Below, piece by piece: positions 8,850 through 17,436 of a DNA stretch of 64,000 nucleotides (positions are counted from its first letter, which is position 1; each line of letters begins with the position of its first letter). The notes beneath the pieces were generated by a model that had not been told where the DNA came from, made no database searches, and saw only the letters and a program-made list of their open reading frames with translations. The position numbers and the translations under genes were made by a program. The stretch lies in the NCBI RefSeq assembly GCF_004123845.1, contig NZ_NBDP01000007.1:1-64000 (forward strand), in the 5' to 3' direction. The DNA comes from Allobosea sp. Tri-44. Lineage in GTDB: Bacteria; Pseudomonadota; Alphaproteobacteria; Rhizobiales; Beijerinckiaceae.

Positions 8850-8867
8850 TCTCATCAAGTCGTGAGA
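8850..8867. promoter_or_regulatory. candidate LysR operator dyad
   Basis: TCTCA (8850-8854) and TGAGA (8863-8867) form a perfect 5-bp dyad with an 8-nt spacer, 8 bp upstream of the LysR start codon in the divergent region facing amaB. The placement suits autoregulation and activation of the rightward operon. Confidence 0.4.
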
Positions 8868-8945
8868 ACATATCGATTGCGGAGAGCAACCGGAAGAGGG
8901 CATTGTGCAGCCGAATGCCGGGCTGCAGCTCGCAGTCCAATACGA

Positions 8946-9066
8946 GCCCTCATCCTGAGGAGCCGCGCAGCGGCGTCTCGAAGGATGTTCCAGATTGCAC
9001 CGCTCCGGCGGCCTGGAGCATCCTTCGAGACGCATTTCCGTTGGAAGCGCTCCTCAGGATGAGGGC
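8946..9066. repeat. dispersed repeat (CTCATCCTGAGGAGC type), complete copy
   Basis: Outer arms gccctcatcctgaggagc and gctcctcaggatgagggc, and inner arms gcgtctcgaaggatg and catccttcgagacgc, make a nested palindrome of about 120 bp. A second, 3'-truncated copy is at 58151-58239. It lies 31 bp upstream of amaB and so is probably in its promoter or leader. Confidence 0.85.
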
Positions 9067-9097
9067 TGTGGTTCGCTGGCGATCAGGATCAAGCACC

Positions 9098-10618
9098 ATG
9101 ACGACCTCCCTTCCGAACGACGCCCTCGCCTTGCTGAAGCGCCTCGGCGTGACCGACAGCGCCTATGCGAGCGCCGGTCTTTCCGCCCGCTCGCCGATCA
9201 CCGGCGAGACCGTCGCGACGCTGCGCGAGACCTCTCCGGCGGAAGCCGAGGCCGCGATCGGCCGGGCGCAGTCCGCCTTTCTCGCCTGGCGCAAGGTGCC
9301 GGCGCCGCGGCGCGGCGAGTTCGTCCGCCTGCTCGGCGAGGAATTGCGTACGCACAAGGCCGATCTCGGCCTGCTGGTGACGCTGGAAGCTGGCAAGGTC
9401 ACCTCGGAGGGCCTCGGCGAGGTCCAGGAGATGATCGACATCTGCGACTTCGCCGTCGGCCTGTCGCGCCAGCTCTACGGCCTCACCATCGCCACCGAGC
9501 GGCCGAACCATCGCATGATGGAGACCTGGCATCCGCTCGGCGTCTGCGGCGTGATCTCGGCCTTCAACTTCCCGGTCGCGGTCTGGTCGTGGAATGCGGC
9601 GCTCGCCTTCGTCTGCGGCGACAGCGTCGTCTGGAAGCCGTCGGAAAAAACCCCGCTGACCGCGCTCGCCGTGCAGGCCATCACCCTGAAGACGATGAAG
9701 CGCTTCGGCCCCGAGGCTCCCGCCGGCCTGTCGGAGATCCTGATCGGCGGCCGCGAGATCGGCGACATCCTGGTGCAGGACCATCGCGTCCCGATCGTCT
9801 CCGCCACCGGATCGACCCGGATGGGCAAGGAGGTCGGCCAAAAGCTCGCCGGGCGTTTCGCCCGCGCCATCCTCGAGCTCGGCGGCAACAATGCCGCGAT
9901 CGTCGCGCCCTCCGCCGATCTCGACCTCGCGCTGCGCGGCATCGCGTTTGCGGCGATGGGCACGGCCGGCCAGCGCTGCACCACTTTGCGCCGCCTGATC
10001 GTGCATGAGAGCGTCTATGACCAGCTCGTGCCGAAGCTCGCCAAGGTCTACGGCTCGGTCAAGATCGGCGACCCGCGCGATGCCGGCGTCCTGGTCGGCC
10101 CGCTGGTCGACGAGGCCGCTTATCACGGCATGCAGAAGGCTCTGTCCGAGGCCAAGGCCGAAGGCGGCAAAGTCCATGGCGGCGAAAAGGTCGATGTCGG
10201 CGCGGGCGGTTTCTATGTCCGCCCGGCCCTGGTCGAGATGCCCAAACAGTGCGGCCCGGTCGAGCGCGAGACCTTCGCCCCGATCCTCTATGTGATGAAG
10301 TACAAGTCGGTCGAGGAAGCGATCTCGCTGCAGAACGCTGTCGGCGCCGGCCTGTCCTCCTCGATCTTCACCCTCGACATGCGCGAGGCCGAGCTGTTCG
10401 TCTCCGATGAGGGCTCGGATTGCGGCATCGCCAACGTCAATATCGGCCCCTCCGGCGCCGAGATCGGCGGCGCCTTCGGTGGCGAGAAGGAGACCGGCGG
10501 CGGCCGCGAGGCCGGCTCGGACGCCTGGAAGGCCTATATGCGCCGCGCCACCAATACGCTGAACTACGGCACCACGCTGCCGCTGGCGCAGGGCGTCAGC
10601 TTCGACGTCGATGCGTGA
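9098..10618 (+). CDS. amaB: ALDH7-type aldehyde dehydrogenase, probable piperideine-6-carboxylate/aminoadipate semialdehyde dehydrogenase
   Basis: A 506-aa NAD(P)-dependent aldehyde dehydrogenase of the ALDH7 (antiquitin) branch, which oxidises alpha-aminoadipate semialdehyde to alpha-aminoadipate in lysine breakdown. Visible motifs are LELGGNNAAIV with the catalytic Glu, GTAGQRCTTLRR with the nucleophilic Cys near residue 294, and the C-terminal GAFGGEKETGGGREAGSD typical of this branch. I start at the ATG at 9098; the open frame extends much further left but that part is antisense to the LysR gene. Glutaryl-CoA dehydrogenase and a CoA-transferase follow on the same strand, supporting the lysine assignment. 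Confidence 0.85.
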   Translation: MTTSLPNDALALLKRLGVTDSAYASAGLSARSPITGETVATLRETSPAEAEAAIGRAQSAFLAWRKVPAPRRGEFVRLLGEELRTHKADLGLLVTLEAGKVTSEGLGEVQEMIDICDFAVGLSRQLYGLTIATERPNHRMMETWHPLGVCGVISAFNFPVAVWSWNAALAFVCGDSVVWKPSEKTPLTALAVQAITLKTMKRFGPEAPAGLSEILIGGREIGDILVQDHRVPIVSATGSTRMGKEVGQKLAGRFARAILELGGNNAAIVAPSADLDLALRGIAFAAMGTAGQRCTTLRRLIVHESVYDQLVPKLAKVYGSVKIGDPRDAGVLVGPLVDEAAYHGMQKALSEAKAEGGKVHGGEKVDVGAGGFYVRPALVEMPKQCGPVERETFAPILYVMKYKSVEEAISLQNAVGAGLSSSIFTLDMREAELFVSDEGSDCGIANVNIGPSGAEIGGAFGGEKETGGGREAGSDAWKAYMRRATNTLNYGTTLPLAQGVSFDVDA

Positions 10619-10628
10619 TCGATAAGCC

Positions 10629-10720
10629 GTCATTCTCGGGCGAAGCGAAGCGCAGACCCGAGAATCTCAGGACCAGCCAGCTGGTTTCCGAGATGGTCGG
10701 GTCAAGCCCGACCATGACGA
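10629..10720. repeat. dispersed repeat in amaB-gcdH gap
   Basis: Two hairpins: cattctcggg...cccgagaatc, and gatggtcgggtcaagcccga with ccatgacga. The second closely matches the end of the element at 11972-12053 in the next gap of the same operon. It ends 25 bp before the gcdH start codon. Confidence 0.75.
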
Positions 10721-10745
10721 TCAGACCAAACGGGGAGTTGAGATC

Positions 10746-11963
10746 ATGGCCGAAGCCGCCCGCAAGACCGCCCAGAGCCACAAGCTGGCCGAGTTCAACT
10801 GGCAGGACCCCTTCCTGCTCGACGACCAGCTCAACGAGGATGAGCGGCTGATCCGCGACACCGCGCGCGACTATGCGCAGGAGAAGCTGCTGCCGCGCGT
10901 GGCCGACGCCTATCTCGAGGAGAAGACCGAGCGCGGCATCTTCAACGAGATGGGCGAGCTCGGCCTGCTCGGCGTCACCGTCCCCGAAGAGTATGGTTGC
11001 GCCGGCGCGAACTATGTCTCCTATGGGCTGGTCGCCCGCGAGGTCGAGCGCATCGATTCCGGCTATCGTTCGATGATGTCGGTGCAGTCCTCGCTGGTGA
11101 TGTATCCGATCTACGCCTATGGCGACGAGAACCAGCGCAAGAAATACCTGCCCAAGCTCGCCTCGGGCGAATGGGTCGGCTGCTTCGGCCTGACCGAGCC
11201 GGATGCCGGCTCCGATCCCGGCGGCATGAAGACCCGGGCCGAGAAGGTCGCCGACGGCTACAAGCTGACCGGCTCCAAAATGTGGATCTCGAACTCGCCC
11301 ATCGCCGACGTCTTCGTCATCTGGGCCAAATCGGCCGCGCATGACAACCAGATCCGCGGCTTCATCCTCGAAAAGGGCATGAAGGGCCTCTCCGCCCCGA
11401 AGATCGGCGGCAAGCTCTCGCTGCGTGCCTCGATCACCGGCGAGGTGGTGATGGACGGCGTGATCGTGCCGGAAGAGAACCTGCTCCCGAACGTCTCGGG
11501 CCTGAAGGGCCCGTTCGGCTGCCTCAACCGCGCCCGCTACGGCATCTCTTGGGGCGCGATGGGCGCCGCCGAAGACTGCTTCCACCGCGCCCGCCAATAC
11601 GGGCTAGACCGCAAGCAGTTCAACAAGCCGCTCGCCCAGACGCAACTCTTCCAGAAGAAGCTCGCCGACATGGTGACCGAGATCACACTCGGCCTGCAGG
11701 GCTCACTGCGCGTCGGCCGCCTGCTCGACGCTGGTCAAATGGCGCCGGAGATGATCAGCCTCGTCAAGCGCAACAATTGCGGCAAGGCGCTCGACATCGC
11801 CCGCCAAGCCCGCGACATGCACGGCGGCAACGGCATCTCGATCGAGTACCATGTCATGCGCCACGCCGCGAACCTCGAGACGGTCAACACCTATGAGGGC
11901 ACGCACGACGTCCACGCGCTGATCTTGGGCCGGGCGGTGACCGGACTGCAGGCGTTCTTCTGA
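10746..11963 (+). CDS. gcdH: glutaryl-CoA dehydrogenase
   Basis: A 405-aa FAD enzyme that dehydrogenates and decarboxylates glutaryl-CoA to crotonyl-CoA, the exit step of lysine and tryptophan breakdown. [15 protein letters not shown], and [16 protein letters not shown] in the middle domain, are hallmarks that separate it from other acyl-CoA dehydrogenases. The catalytic base is expected in [17 protein letters not shown] near residue 383. [12 protein letters not shown] binds FAD. Full length for the family. It lies between amaB and a CaiB-type CoA-transferase, which would make glutaryl-CoA. Confidence 0.95.
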   Translation: MAEAARKTAQSHKLAEFNWQDPFLLDDQLNEDERLIRDTARDYAQEKLLPRVADAYLEEKTERGIFNEMGELGLLGVTVPEEYGCAGANYVSYGLVAREVERIDSGYRSMMSVQSSLVMYPIYAYGDENQRKKYLPKLASGEWVGCFGLTEPDAGSDPGGMKTRAEKVADGYKLTGSKMWISNSPIADVFVIWAKSAAHDNQIRGFILEKGMKGLSAPKIGGKLSLRASITGEVVMDGVIVPEENLLPNVSGLKGPFGCLNRARYGISWGAMGAAEDCFHRARQYGLDRKQFNKPLAQTQLFQKKLADMVTEITLGLQGSLRVGRLLDAGQMAPEMISLVKRNNCGKALDIARQARDMHGGNGISIEYHVMRHAANLETVNTYEGTHDVHALILGRAVTGLQAFF

Positions 11964-11971
11964 TCCCTGCC

Positions 11972-12053
11972 CGTCATGGCCGGGCTTGACCCGGCCATCT
12001 CTCCCCGAACCAGACTCCCGAAGAGATGGTCGGCTCAAGGCCGACCATGACGA
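11972..12053. repeat. dispersed repeat in gcdH-CoA-transferase gap
   Basis: Hairpins gtcatggccgggcttgaccc/ggccat and gatggtcggctcaaggccga/ccatgacga, the second matching the unit at 10629-10720. It fills almost the whole gap between gcdH and the next start codon at 12067. Confidence 0.75.
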
Positions 12054-12066
12054 CGTGGATCAGTCG

Positions 12067-13251
12067 ATGTCCAATACTCCTCCCCTCGCCGGCCTGCGCG
12101 TCCTCGAACTGGCGCGCATCCTTGCAGGCCCGTGGATCGGCCAGCTGCTCGCCGATCTCGGCGCCGATGTCGTCAAGGTCGAGGCGCCCGAAGGCGACGA
12201 CACCCGCAAATGGGGCCCGCCCTTCGTCGAGGGCGCGGGCGACGAGCATCTCTCGGCCGCCTATTTCCATTCGGCCAATCGTGGCAAGCGCTCGATCACG
12301 GCCGACTTCCGCACGGAGGAAGGCCAGGCACTGGTGCACCGTCTCGCGGCCCATGCCGATGTGGTGATCGAGAACTTCAAGGTCGGCGGGCTCGTCAAAT
12401 ACGGGCTCGACGCGGCCTCGATGCGCAAGGCCTATCCGCGGCTGATCTACTGCTCGGTCACCGGTTTCGGCCAGGACGGCCCCTATGCGCCGCGCGCCGG
12501 CTACGACTTCCTGGTCCAGGGCATGGGCGGGCCGATGTCGGTCACCGGCGAGCCCGGCGGCGCGCCGATGAAGGCCGGCTATGCCGTCGCCGACATCTAT
12601 ACCGGCCTCTACGCCACGACCGGCATCCTCGCCGCGTTGCGCCAGCGTGACACGACCGGCGAAGGCGCCGTCCTCGACATGGCGCTGCTCGATGCGCAGG
12701 TCGCCGTGCTCGGCAACCAGGCGATGAATTACCTGACTTCCGGCAAGGCGCCGCAGCGCCTCGGCAACGCCCATCCCAACATCGTGCCCTATGACGTCTT
12801 CCCGGTGGCGGACGGGCATATCATCATCGCCACCGGCAATGACGGACAGTGGCGCAAGCTCTGCGAGGTGGTCGGCGATGCCGGCTTCGCCGGGGAGCCC
12901 GATTATCTCGACAATCGCTCGCGCGTCGCCAACCGCGTCGCCCTGACGGCGCGCCTCAACGCGCTGACCAGCCGCTTTGCCAAGCTCGATCTCTTGGCGA
13001 AGCTGGAGACGGTCGGCGTTCCGGCCGGCCCGATCAACACGATCGAGGAGGTCTTCGCCGACCCACAGGTCAAGGCGCGCGGCGTGCGCGTCGATCTGCC
13101 GAATCCGGCTGCGAAGGCTGGCACGATCCCGACCATCGCCTCGCCGATCGTGCTCGACGGCATCAGGCAGGTCGCGAGCCGGCCGAGCCCGCGCCTCGGC
13201 GAGCACGCCGACGAGATCCTGAACGACCCGGCCTGGGGCGGAGGCGGCTGA
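12067..13251 (+). CDS. CaiB/BaiF family CoA-transferase, probable glutarate CoA-transferase
   Basis: A 394-aa class III CoA-transferase. The N-terminal LAGLRVLELARILAGPW, LADLGADVVKVEAPEGDD and SANRGKRSITADF segments are diagnostic; the catalytic Asp is expected in the VLDMALLDA region (about 200). The family moves CoA between carboxylic acids through an enzyme-aspartyl anhydride. Placed directly after gcdH, succinyl-CoA:glutarate CoA-transferase activity is the likeliest role, as for the human homologue SUGCT; this rests on context. ATG 12067 was chosen over 11986, whose extension is repeat sequence. Confidence 0.85.
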   Translation: MSNTPPLAGLRVLELARILAGPWIGQLLADLGADVVKVEAPEGDDTRKWGPPFVEGAGDEHLSAAYFHSANRGKRSITADFRTEEGQALVHRLAAHADVVIENFKVGGLVKYGLDAASMRKAYPRLIYCSVTGFGQDGPYAPRAGYDFLVQGMGGPMSVTGEPGGAPMKAGYAVADIYTGLYATTGILAALRQRDTTGEGAVLDMALLDAQVAVLGNQAMNYLTSGKAPQRLGNAHPNIVPYDVFPVADGHIIIATGNDGQWRKLCEVVGDAGFAGEPDYLDNRSRVANRVALTARLNALTSRFAKLDLLAKLETVGVPAGPINTIEEVFADPQVKARGVRVDLPNPAAKAGTIPTIASPIVLDGIRQVASRPSPRLGEHADEILNDPAWGGGG

Positions 13252-13260
13252 ATGGTCGGC

Positions 13261-13662
13261 TTACCAGAGGCGACGGGCGCCGAGTGCGTCGAAGGCGGTG
13301 TCGGGAGAGACGATCGTCAAATCCTCGACGATGGCTTGCCCAGCAAGCATGCGATCGAACGGATCGCGATGCTCGCCAGGAATCATGCCTCCGACCAGCG
13401 CATGCTCATGGCTGAGCGGCAGCAGGTCGAACCCCTCCGCCGTGCAGTGAGCGGAGAAGCCTTCGACGAGCGGGCGAACCTGCGGCAGTTTGCCGATGCG
13501 CAGTTTGGTGGCCAGTTCCATCGCAGTGACCGAACTGACGACAATGCGCTCTGCGGAACGGATCGCGAGGCTCGCGGTAAGGCTCAGGCGCTTGTTGTCC
13601 AGTACCCACCAGATCAGCGTCGCGGAGTCGAGGAGAAGTCCCAATCGTCCCGCCCTTCCCAT
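13261..13662 (-). CDS. PIN domain toxin, VapC family
   Basis: A 133-aa PIN-fold endoribonuclease. LLLDSATLIWWV near the N-terminus holds the first acidic metal ligand, ITAMEL-like VTAMELATK the second, and HRDPFDRMLAGQA the third with a later IVSPD. VapC toxins cleave tRNA or other RNA. It overlaps the upstream Phd-type antitoxin by 49 nt if it begins at the ATG at 13662; a TTG at 13644, preceded by GGGAAGGGCGGGA, would shorten it by six residues and reduce the overlap. It forms a classic antitoxin-first pair, tucked between the lysine operon and a TPP-enzyme gene. Confidence 0.85.
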   Translation of the reverse strand: MGRAGRLGLLLDSATLIWWVLDNKRLSLTASLAIRSAERIVVSSVTAMELATKLRIGKLPQVRPLVEGFSAHCTAEGFDLLPLSHEHALVGGMIPGEHRDPFDRMLAGQAIVEDLTIVSPDTAFDALGARRLW

Positions 13663-13883
13663 AGACGCAGTTCGTCCTCGGGCAGCGGATCGAAGATTTC
13701 ATCTCCAACCTCGAACTGGCCCTTGAACCGCCCCGGCTTGCGCTCGGGCCGCGCCGCCTCGATCGGCACCAGCCGCGCCACCGGCTTGTCCCGGCGCGAG
13801 ATCACGACCTCGCCGCCCTTCTCGACTTGCTCGATCAGGCGCGAGAGATTTGTCTTGGCTTCATGGATGGTGACGCGCGTCAT
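13614..13883 (-). CDS. Phd/YefM family antitoxin
   Basis: An 89-aa antitoxin. MTRVTIHEAKTNLSRLIEQ, then GGEVVISRRDKPVARLVP, form the DNA-binding Phd fold. The acidic C-terminal third (DEIFDPLPEDELRLWEG) would wrap and neutralise the PIN toxin. Start ATG 13883; an upstream in-frame GTG at 13910 is less likely. It precedes and overlaps the vapC-like gene, and such pairs usually repress their own promoter, which would lie in 13884-13936, shared with the divergent TPP-enzyme gene. Confidence 0.85.
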   Translation of the reverse strand: MTRVTIHEAKTNLSRLIEQVEKGGEVVISRRDKPVARLVPIEAARPERKPGRFKGQFEVGDEIFDPLPEDELRLWEGRDDWDFSSTPRR

Positions 13884-13936
13884 CGCCGTCTCCTCGTTCA
13901 ACCTGACCAACTTAGCTAATTAGGACGGATGTTTCA

Positions 13937-15610
13937 ATGACCGGACCTCGCACCGGCGGGCAGATCCTCGTCGACCAACTCCTGATCCACGGCGCGACCG
14001 ACGCCTTCTGCGTGCCGGGCGAGAGCTATCTTGCCGTGCTCGACGCGCTGCACGACGCCGACATGAAGGTCACCATCTGCCGGGCCGAGGGCGGTGCGGC
14101 GATGATGGCGGAGGCCGCCGGCAAGCTGACCGGCAAGCCCGGTATCTGCTTCGTGACGCGCGGTCCCGGCGCGACCAACGCCTCGCCCGGCATCCATATC
14201 GCCGACCAGGATTCGACGCCGATGATCCTGTTCGTCGGCCAGATCGAGCGCGGCATGCGCGAGCGCGAGGCCTTCCAGGAGCTCGACTACCGCGCCGTCT
14301 TCGGCACGATGACCAAATGGGCGACCGAGATCGACGATGCCGCGCGCATTCCCGAGATCATCAGCCGCGCCTTCCATGTCGCGACCGCCGGCCGGCCCGG
14401 CCCGGTGGTGATCGCCCTGCCCGAGGACGTGCTGACCGACCTCGCCGACGTGGCGGACGCATTGCCCTATCAGGTCACCGAGACGCACCCGTCCCTGCTG
14501 CAGACCATCGACCTGCAGAAGCGGCTCTGGGCAGCGAAGGCGCCGATCGCGATCCTCGGCGGTTCGCGCTGGGACCCGCAGACGATCGCGCGCTTCCAGC
14601 GCTTCGCCGAGCGCTTCGACTTGCCCGTCGCGGTCTCGTTCCGCCGGCAGATGGTATTCCCTGCCGATCATCCGAACTTCGCCGGCGATCTCGGCATCGG
14701 CCCCAACCCAAAGCTCTTGAAGCGCATCCAGGACAGCGACCTCGTGCTGCTCGTCGGCGGGCGGCTCTCGGAGATGCCGAGCCAGTCCTATACGCTGTTC
14801 GGCATTCCCAATCCCGGCCGGCCGCTGGTGCATGTCCATCCCGATGCGGAAGAGCTCGGCCGCGTCTACCGGCCGGAGCTGGCGATCAACGCCTCGCCGA
14901 CCGCCTTCTGCGCCGCGCTCGAGACGGTGCATCCGCCGCAGGTGATCCCGTGGGCCGGTGCGGCCGCCGAGGCGCACGAGGCTTATCTTGCCTGGAGCGA
15001 GCAGCCGGCGCCGGTGCCGGGCAAGTTCCACCCTGGCGAGATGGTGACCTGGCTGCGCCGTAACATCCCGGCCGATGCCATCATGTGCAATGGCGCCGGC
15101 AATTACGCCACCTGGGTGCACCGCTTCCATCGCTTCACTAAATTCGCGACGCAGCTCGCACCGACTTCGGGCTCGATGGGCTATGGCGTGCCGGCGGCGA
15201 TCGGCGCCAAGCGCTTGTTCCCTGAGAGAACGGTGATCGCCTTTGCGGGCGATGGCTGCTTCCTGATGAACGGCCAGGATTTCGCGACGGCGGTGCAGTA
15301 CGAGCTGCCGGTGATCGTCATCGTCGTCGACAACGGCATGTATGGTACCATCCGCATGCACCAGGAGAAGCATTATCCCGGCCGCGTTTCGGCGACGACG
15401 TTGAAGAATCCCGACTTCGCCGCCTACGCCAAAGCCTTCGGCGGCCATGGCGAGCGGGTCGAGACGACCGAGGAATTCGCTCCGGCCTTCGAGCGGGCGC
15501 TGAGCAGCGGCAAGCCGGCGATCATCCACTGCCTGCTCGACCCCGAGGCGATCACCCCGGCCAAGTCGCTCTCGACGATCCGTGCCGAGGCAATCGCCGC
15601 GCAAGGCTGA
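13937..15610 (+). CDS. thiamine pyrophosphate-dependent enzyme, acetolactate-synthase-like
   Basis: A 557-aa TPP enzyme with the three-domain fold of acetolactate synthase, oxalyl-CoA decarboxylase and benzoylformate decarboxylase. The N-terminal pyrimidine-binding domain has VPGESYL and the activating Glu in CRAEGGAAMMAEAAG. The C-terminal domain has the GDG...N cofactor motif (GDGCFLMNG to VVDNGMYGT, near 438-465). It lacks the clear signature of a true IlvB, and no small regulatory subunit follows, so a decarboxylase or carboligase of unknown substrate is the safest call. It is divergent from the toxin-antitoxin pair. Confidence 0.85.
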   Translation: MTGPRTGGQILVDQLLIHGATDAFCVPGESYLAVLDALHDADMKVTICRAEGGAAMMAEAAGKLTGKPGICFVTRGPGATNASPGIHIADQDSTPMILFVGQIERGMREREAFQELDYRAVFGTMTKWATEIDDAARIPEIISRAFHVATAGRPGPVVIALPEDVLTDLADVADALPYQVTETHPSLLQTIDLQKRLWAAKAPIAILGGSRWDPQTIARFQRFAERFDLPVAVSFRRQMVFPADHPNFAGDLGIGPNPKLLKRIQDSDLVLLVGGRLSEMPSQSYTLFGIPNPGRPLVHVHPDAEELGRVYRPELAINASPTAFCAALETVHPPQVIPWAGAAAEAHEAYLAWSEQPAPVPGKFHPGEMVTWLRRNIPADAIMCNGAGNYATWVHRFHRFTKFATQLAPTSGSMGYGVPAAIGAKRLFPERTVIAFAGDGCFLMNGQDFATAVQYELPVIVIVVDNGMYGTIRMHQEKHYPGRVSATTLKNPDFAAYAKAFGGHGERVETTEEFAPAFERALSSGKPAIIHCLLDPEAITPAKSLSTIRAEAIAAQG

Positions 15611-15628
15611 ACTCCTACTGAACTTTCC

Positions 15629-15658
15629 CGCCCGTGCCTCGTTTGTGAGGAGCGGGCG
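15629..15658 (+). terminator. stem-loop after TPP enzyme gene
   Basis: CGCCCG-tg-CCTC (15629-15640) pairs with GAGG-ag-CGGGCG (15647-15658) around a 6-nt loop. No T-run follows, so this may be a factor-dependent terminator or a processing site before the secreted-protein gene. Confidence 0.4.
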
Positions 15659-15734
15659 CCTGATCTTGTCGATTGCGGCGCTGACACGAACAAGCGCGAC
15701 GCAACCGGGCAACGCAGGAACGGGAGGTTCGGGT

Positions 15735-16250
15735 ATGACGCGACGAATGATCCTGGCGATGGGCGTGGCCGGCGGCATCGGCCTTGCCTTAGCGCCGCAG
15801 GCGCAGGCTGCGGGCTTCCTCGACGACCTGACGCGGGCGATCTTCGGCAATCCGAGGCCGCCGGCTGCGATCGGCGGCCTTGATGGGCCGGCGATCAGGC
15901 CGAAGCCCAGCAAGCCGCGCCCGGTGAGCACCAAACCGGCCGAGCCCGCGGCCAAGCTCGACCCCGCCAGCGATGCCTATTGGTATCTGCGCGACCCGAC
16001 CTTGCGGAAGGGCGATATCGTCGTCACCCGTAGTGGTATCGTGGTTTTCGACGGGCAGAAATCATCCGAACACGCGAGCAGCGCGTTCACGGCTCTTGAG
16101 GATACCAAGCGCCTGCCGAAGGCCCAGCAGCAGACACTGGAAGCGGCGGCTGCGCGGGGACGGGCCAATTTTACGCCATCCACCACGGCACCGGTCGTTC
16201 CTGTACTGCAGGTGAAGGCAGAGGTCAGCGCATCCGCGCAAGCTCAGTAG
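15735..16250 (+). CDS. secreted protein of unknown function
   Basis: A 171-aa protein with a clear signal peptide: two arginines after the start, a hydrophobic core and APQAQAAG as the likely cleavage region near residue 27. A Pro/Lys-rich linker (about 40-70) precedes a compact domain with DAYWYLRDPTLRKGDIVV and VVFDGQ, after which the chain is Ala/Gln-rich. Start ATG 15735 follows GGGAGG. I do not recognise the family, though the DPTLRKGDIV segment suggests a conserved periplasmic domain. It is a single gene between the TPP enzyme and transaldolase. Confidence 0.7.
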   Translation: MTRRMILAMGVAGGIGLALAPQAQAAGFLDDLTRAIFGNPRPPAAIGGLDGPAIRPKPSKPRPVSTKPAEPAAKLDPASDAYWYLRDPTLRKGDIVVTRSGIVVFDGQKSSEHASSAFTALEDTKRLPKAQQQTLEAAAARGRANFTPSTTAPVVPVLQVKAEVSASAQAQ

Positions 16251-16323
16251 GTCGCGCGACCAAGCGTGGAATCGAAGACGGCGCCGCCAGTGACGACAGC
16301 GACCTTCACCGAACTCGCCGGGT

Positions 16324-17307
16324 TCACGCGGCCTTGGCCTCGTCGAGCTTGGCGGCGACGAGCTTGCGCAGGCTGCGCAGGTCTTTGACGAAGCCGCGAA
16401 TGCCCTCGGCGAGCTTCTCGGTCGCCATCGCGTCCTCGTTCATGGCGAAGCGAAAGGCCTTCTCGTCGAGCGTGATCTTCCTTGCGCCATCGGGGGACGC
16501 GACCTGCGGCGAGGACGCCGGCGAGAGCCTGCGCGGCAAATCGCCTGTGGCTGCCGCCATTTCGTCGAGCAGGCCGGGGCCGATCGTCAAACGATCGCAG
16601 CCCGCCAGCGCCTCGATCTCGCCGGTGTTGCGGAAGGAGGCTCCCATGACCACGGTCTTGATACCGAGCGCCTTGTAATAGGCGTAGATGCTCTTCACCG
16701 AGACGACCCCCGGGTCAGCTTCCGCCGTATAGGGGCCGCCGCCAGCCTTGACGTGCCAGTCGAGGATACGGCCGACGAAGGGCGAGATCAGGAAGGCCCC
16801 GGCATCCGCCGCCGCGATCGCCTGCGGCATGGCGAAGAGCAGGGTCAGATTGCAGTCGATACCTTCGCCCTGCAGCACGCGGGCGGCCTGCAACCCCTCC
16901 CAGGTCGAGGCGAGCTTGATCAGGATGCGCTCGCGCTCGACGCCGCGCTCCTTGTAGGCGGCGATGATGGCGCGAGCCTTGTCGATGCTGGCCTGGGTGT
17001 CGAACGACAGGTCGGCATCGACCTCGGTCGAGACCCTTCCGGGGACGATCTTGGTCAGCTCGGCGCCAAAGGTGACGGCGAGCCGATCGCAGACCGCCTC
17101 GACCGCGCCGGAGCCGCCCTGGCGCTTGCCCCAGGCGACCGCCTCCTCGACGAGCGCGGCATAGGCCGGCGTCTCCACCGCCTTGAGCAGCAATGTCGGA
17201 TTGGTGGTGCAGTCGACGGGCTTCAGCCGGCGCACGGCCTCGATGTCACCGGTATCGGCAACGACGGTGGTCATGGCGCGGAGCTGGTCGAGCTTTGAGG
17301 CGGTCAT
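16324..17307 (-). CDS. tal: transaldolase
   Basis: A 327-aa transaldolase, transferring a dihydroxyacetone unit from sedoheptulose 7-phosphate to glyceraldehyde 3-phosphate in the pentose phosphate pathway. Lys131 in [12 protein letters not shown] aligns with the Schiff-base lysine of E. coli TalB (Lys132). [11 protein letters not shown] near residue 33 and [17 protein letters not shown] are further family segments. Start ATG 17307 matches TalB; an upstream extension to 17388 is unlikely. It lies 129 bp downstream of a sugar ABC transporter on the same strand and could be co-transcribed to process the imported sugar. Confidence 0.93.
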   Translation of the reverse strand: MTASKLDQLRAMTTVVADTGDIEAVRRLKPVDCTTNPTLLLKAVETPAYAALVEEAVAWGKRQGGSGAVEAVCDRLAVTFGAELTKIVPGRVSTEVDADLSFDTQASIDKARAIIAAYKERGVERERILIKLASTWEGLQAARVLQGEGIDCNLTLLFAMPQAIAAADAGAFLISPFVGRILDWHVKAGGGPYTAEADPGVVSVKSIYAYYKALGIKTVVMGASFRNTGEIEALAGCDRLTIGPGLLDEMAAATGDLPRRLSPASSPQVASPDGARKITLDEKAFRFAMNEDAMATEKLAEGIRGFVKDLRSLRKLVAAKLDEAKAA

Positions 17308-17436
17308 CACGTCATCCGTAAGGGTTGTTGCGGCGTCCAACGCCAATATGCGGCGTGCCGCCGGCCATTGCGAGCGAAAGCAAAGCAACCCGGCTCTGCA
17401 TCAGCTCCGGCCGGATCGCTTCGTCGGTGCTTTCGG

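Noticed and set aside
7898..9097. Long 5' extension of the amaB frame (about 400 residues)
   Set aside because: It is antisense to a clear LysR gene and then runs through a palindromic repeat; the aldehyde dehydrogenase begins at the ATG at 9098.
13934..15955. 673-aa antisense open frame over the TPP enzyme gene
   Set aside because: Low-complexity Arg/Gly/Ala-rich composition typical of GC-rich shadows; the sense strand encodes a recognisable enzyme. The same holds for the 708-aa frame at 30255-32381.
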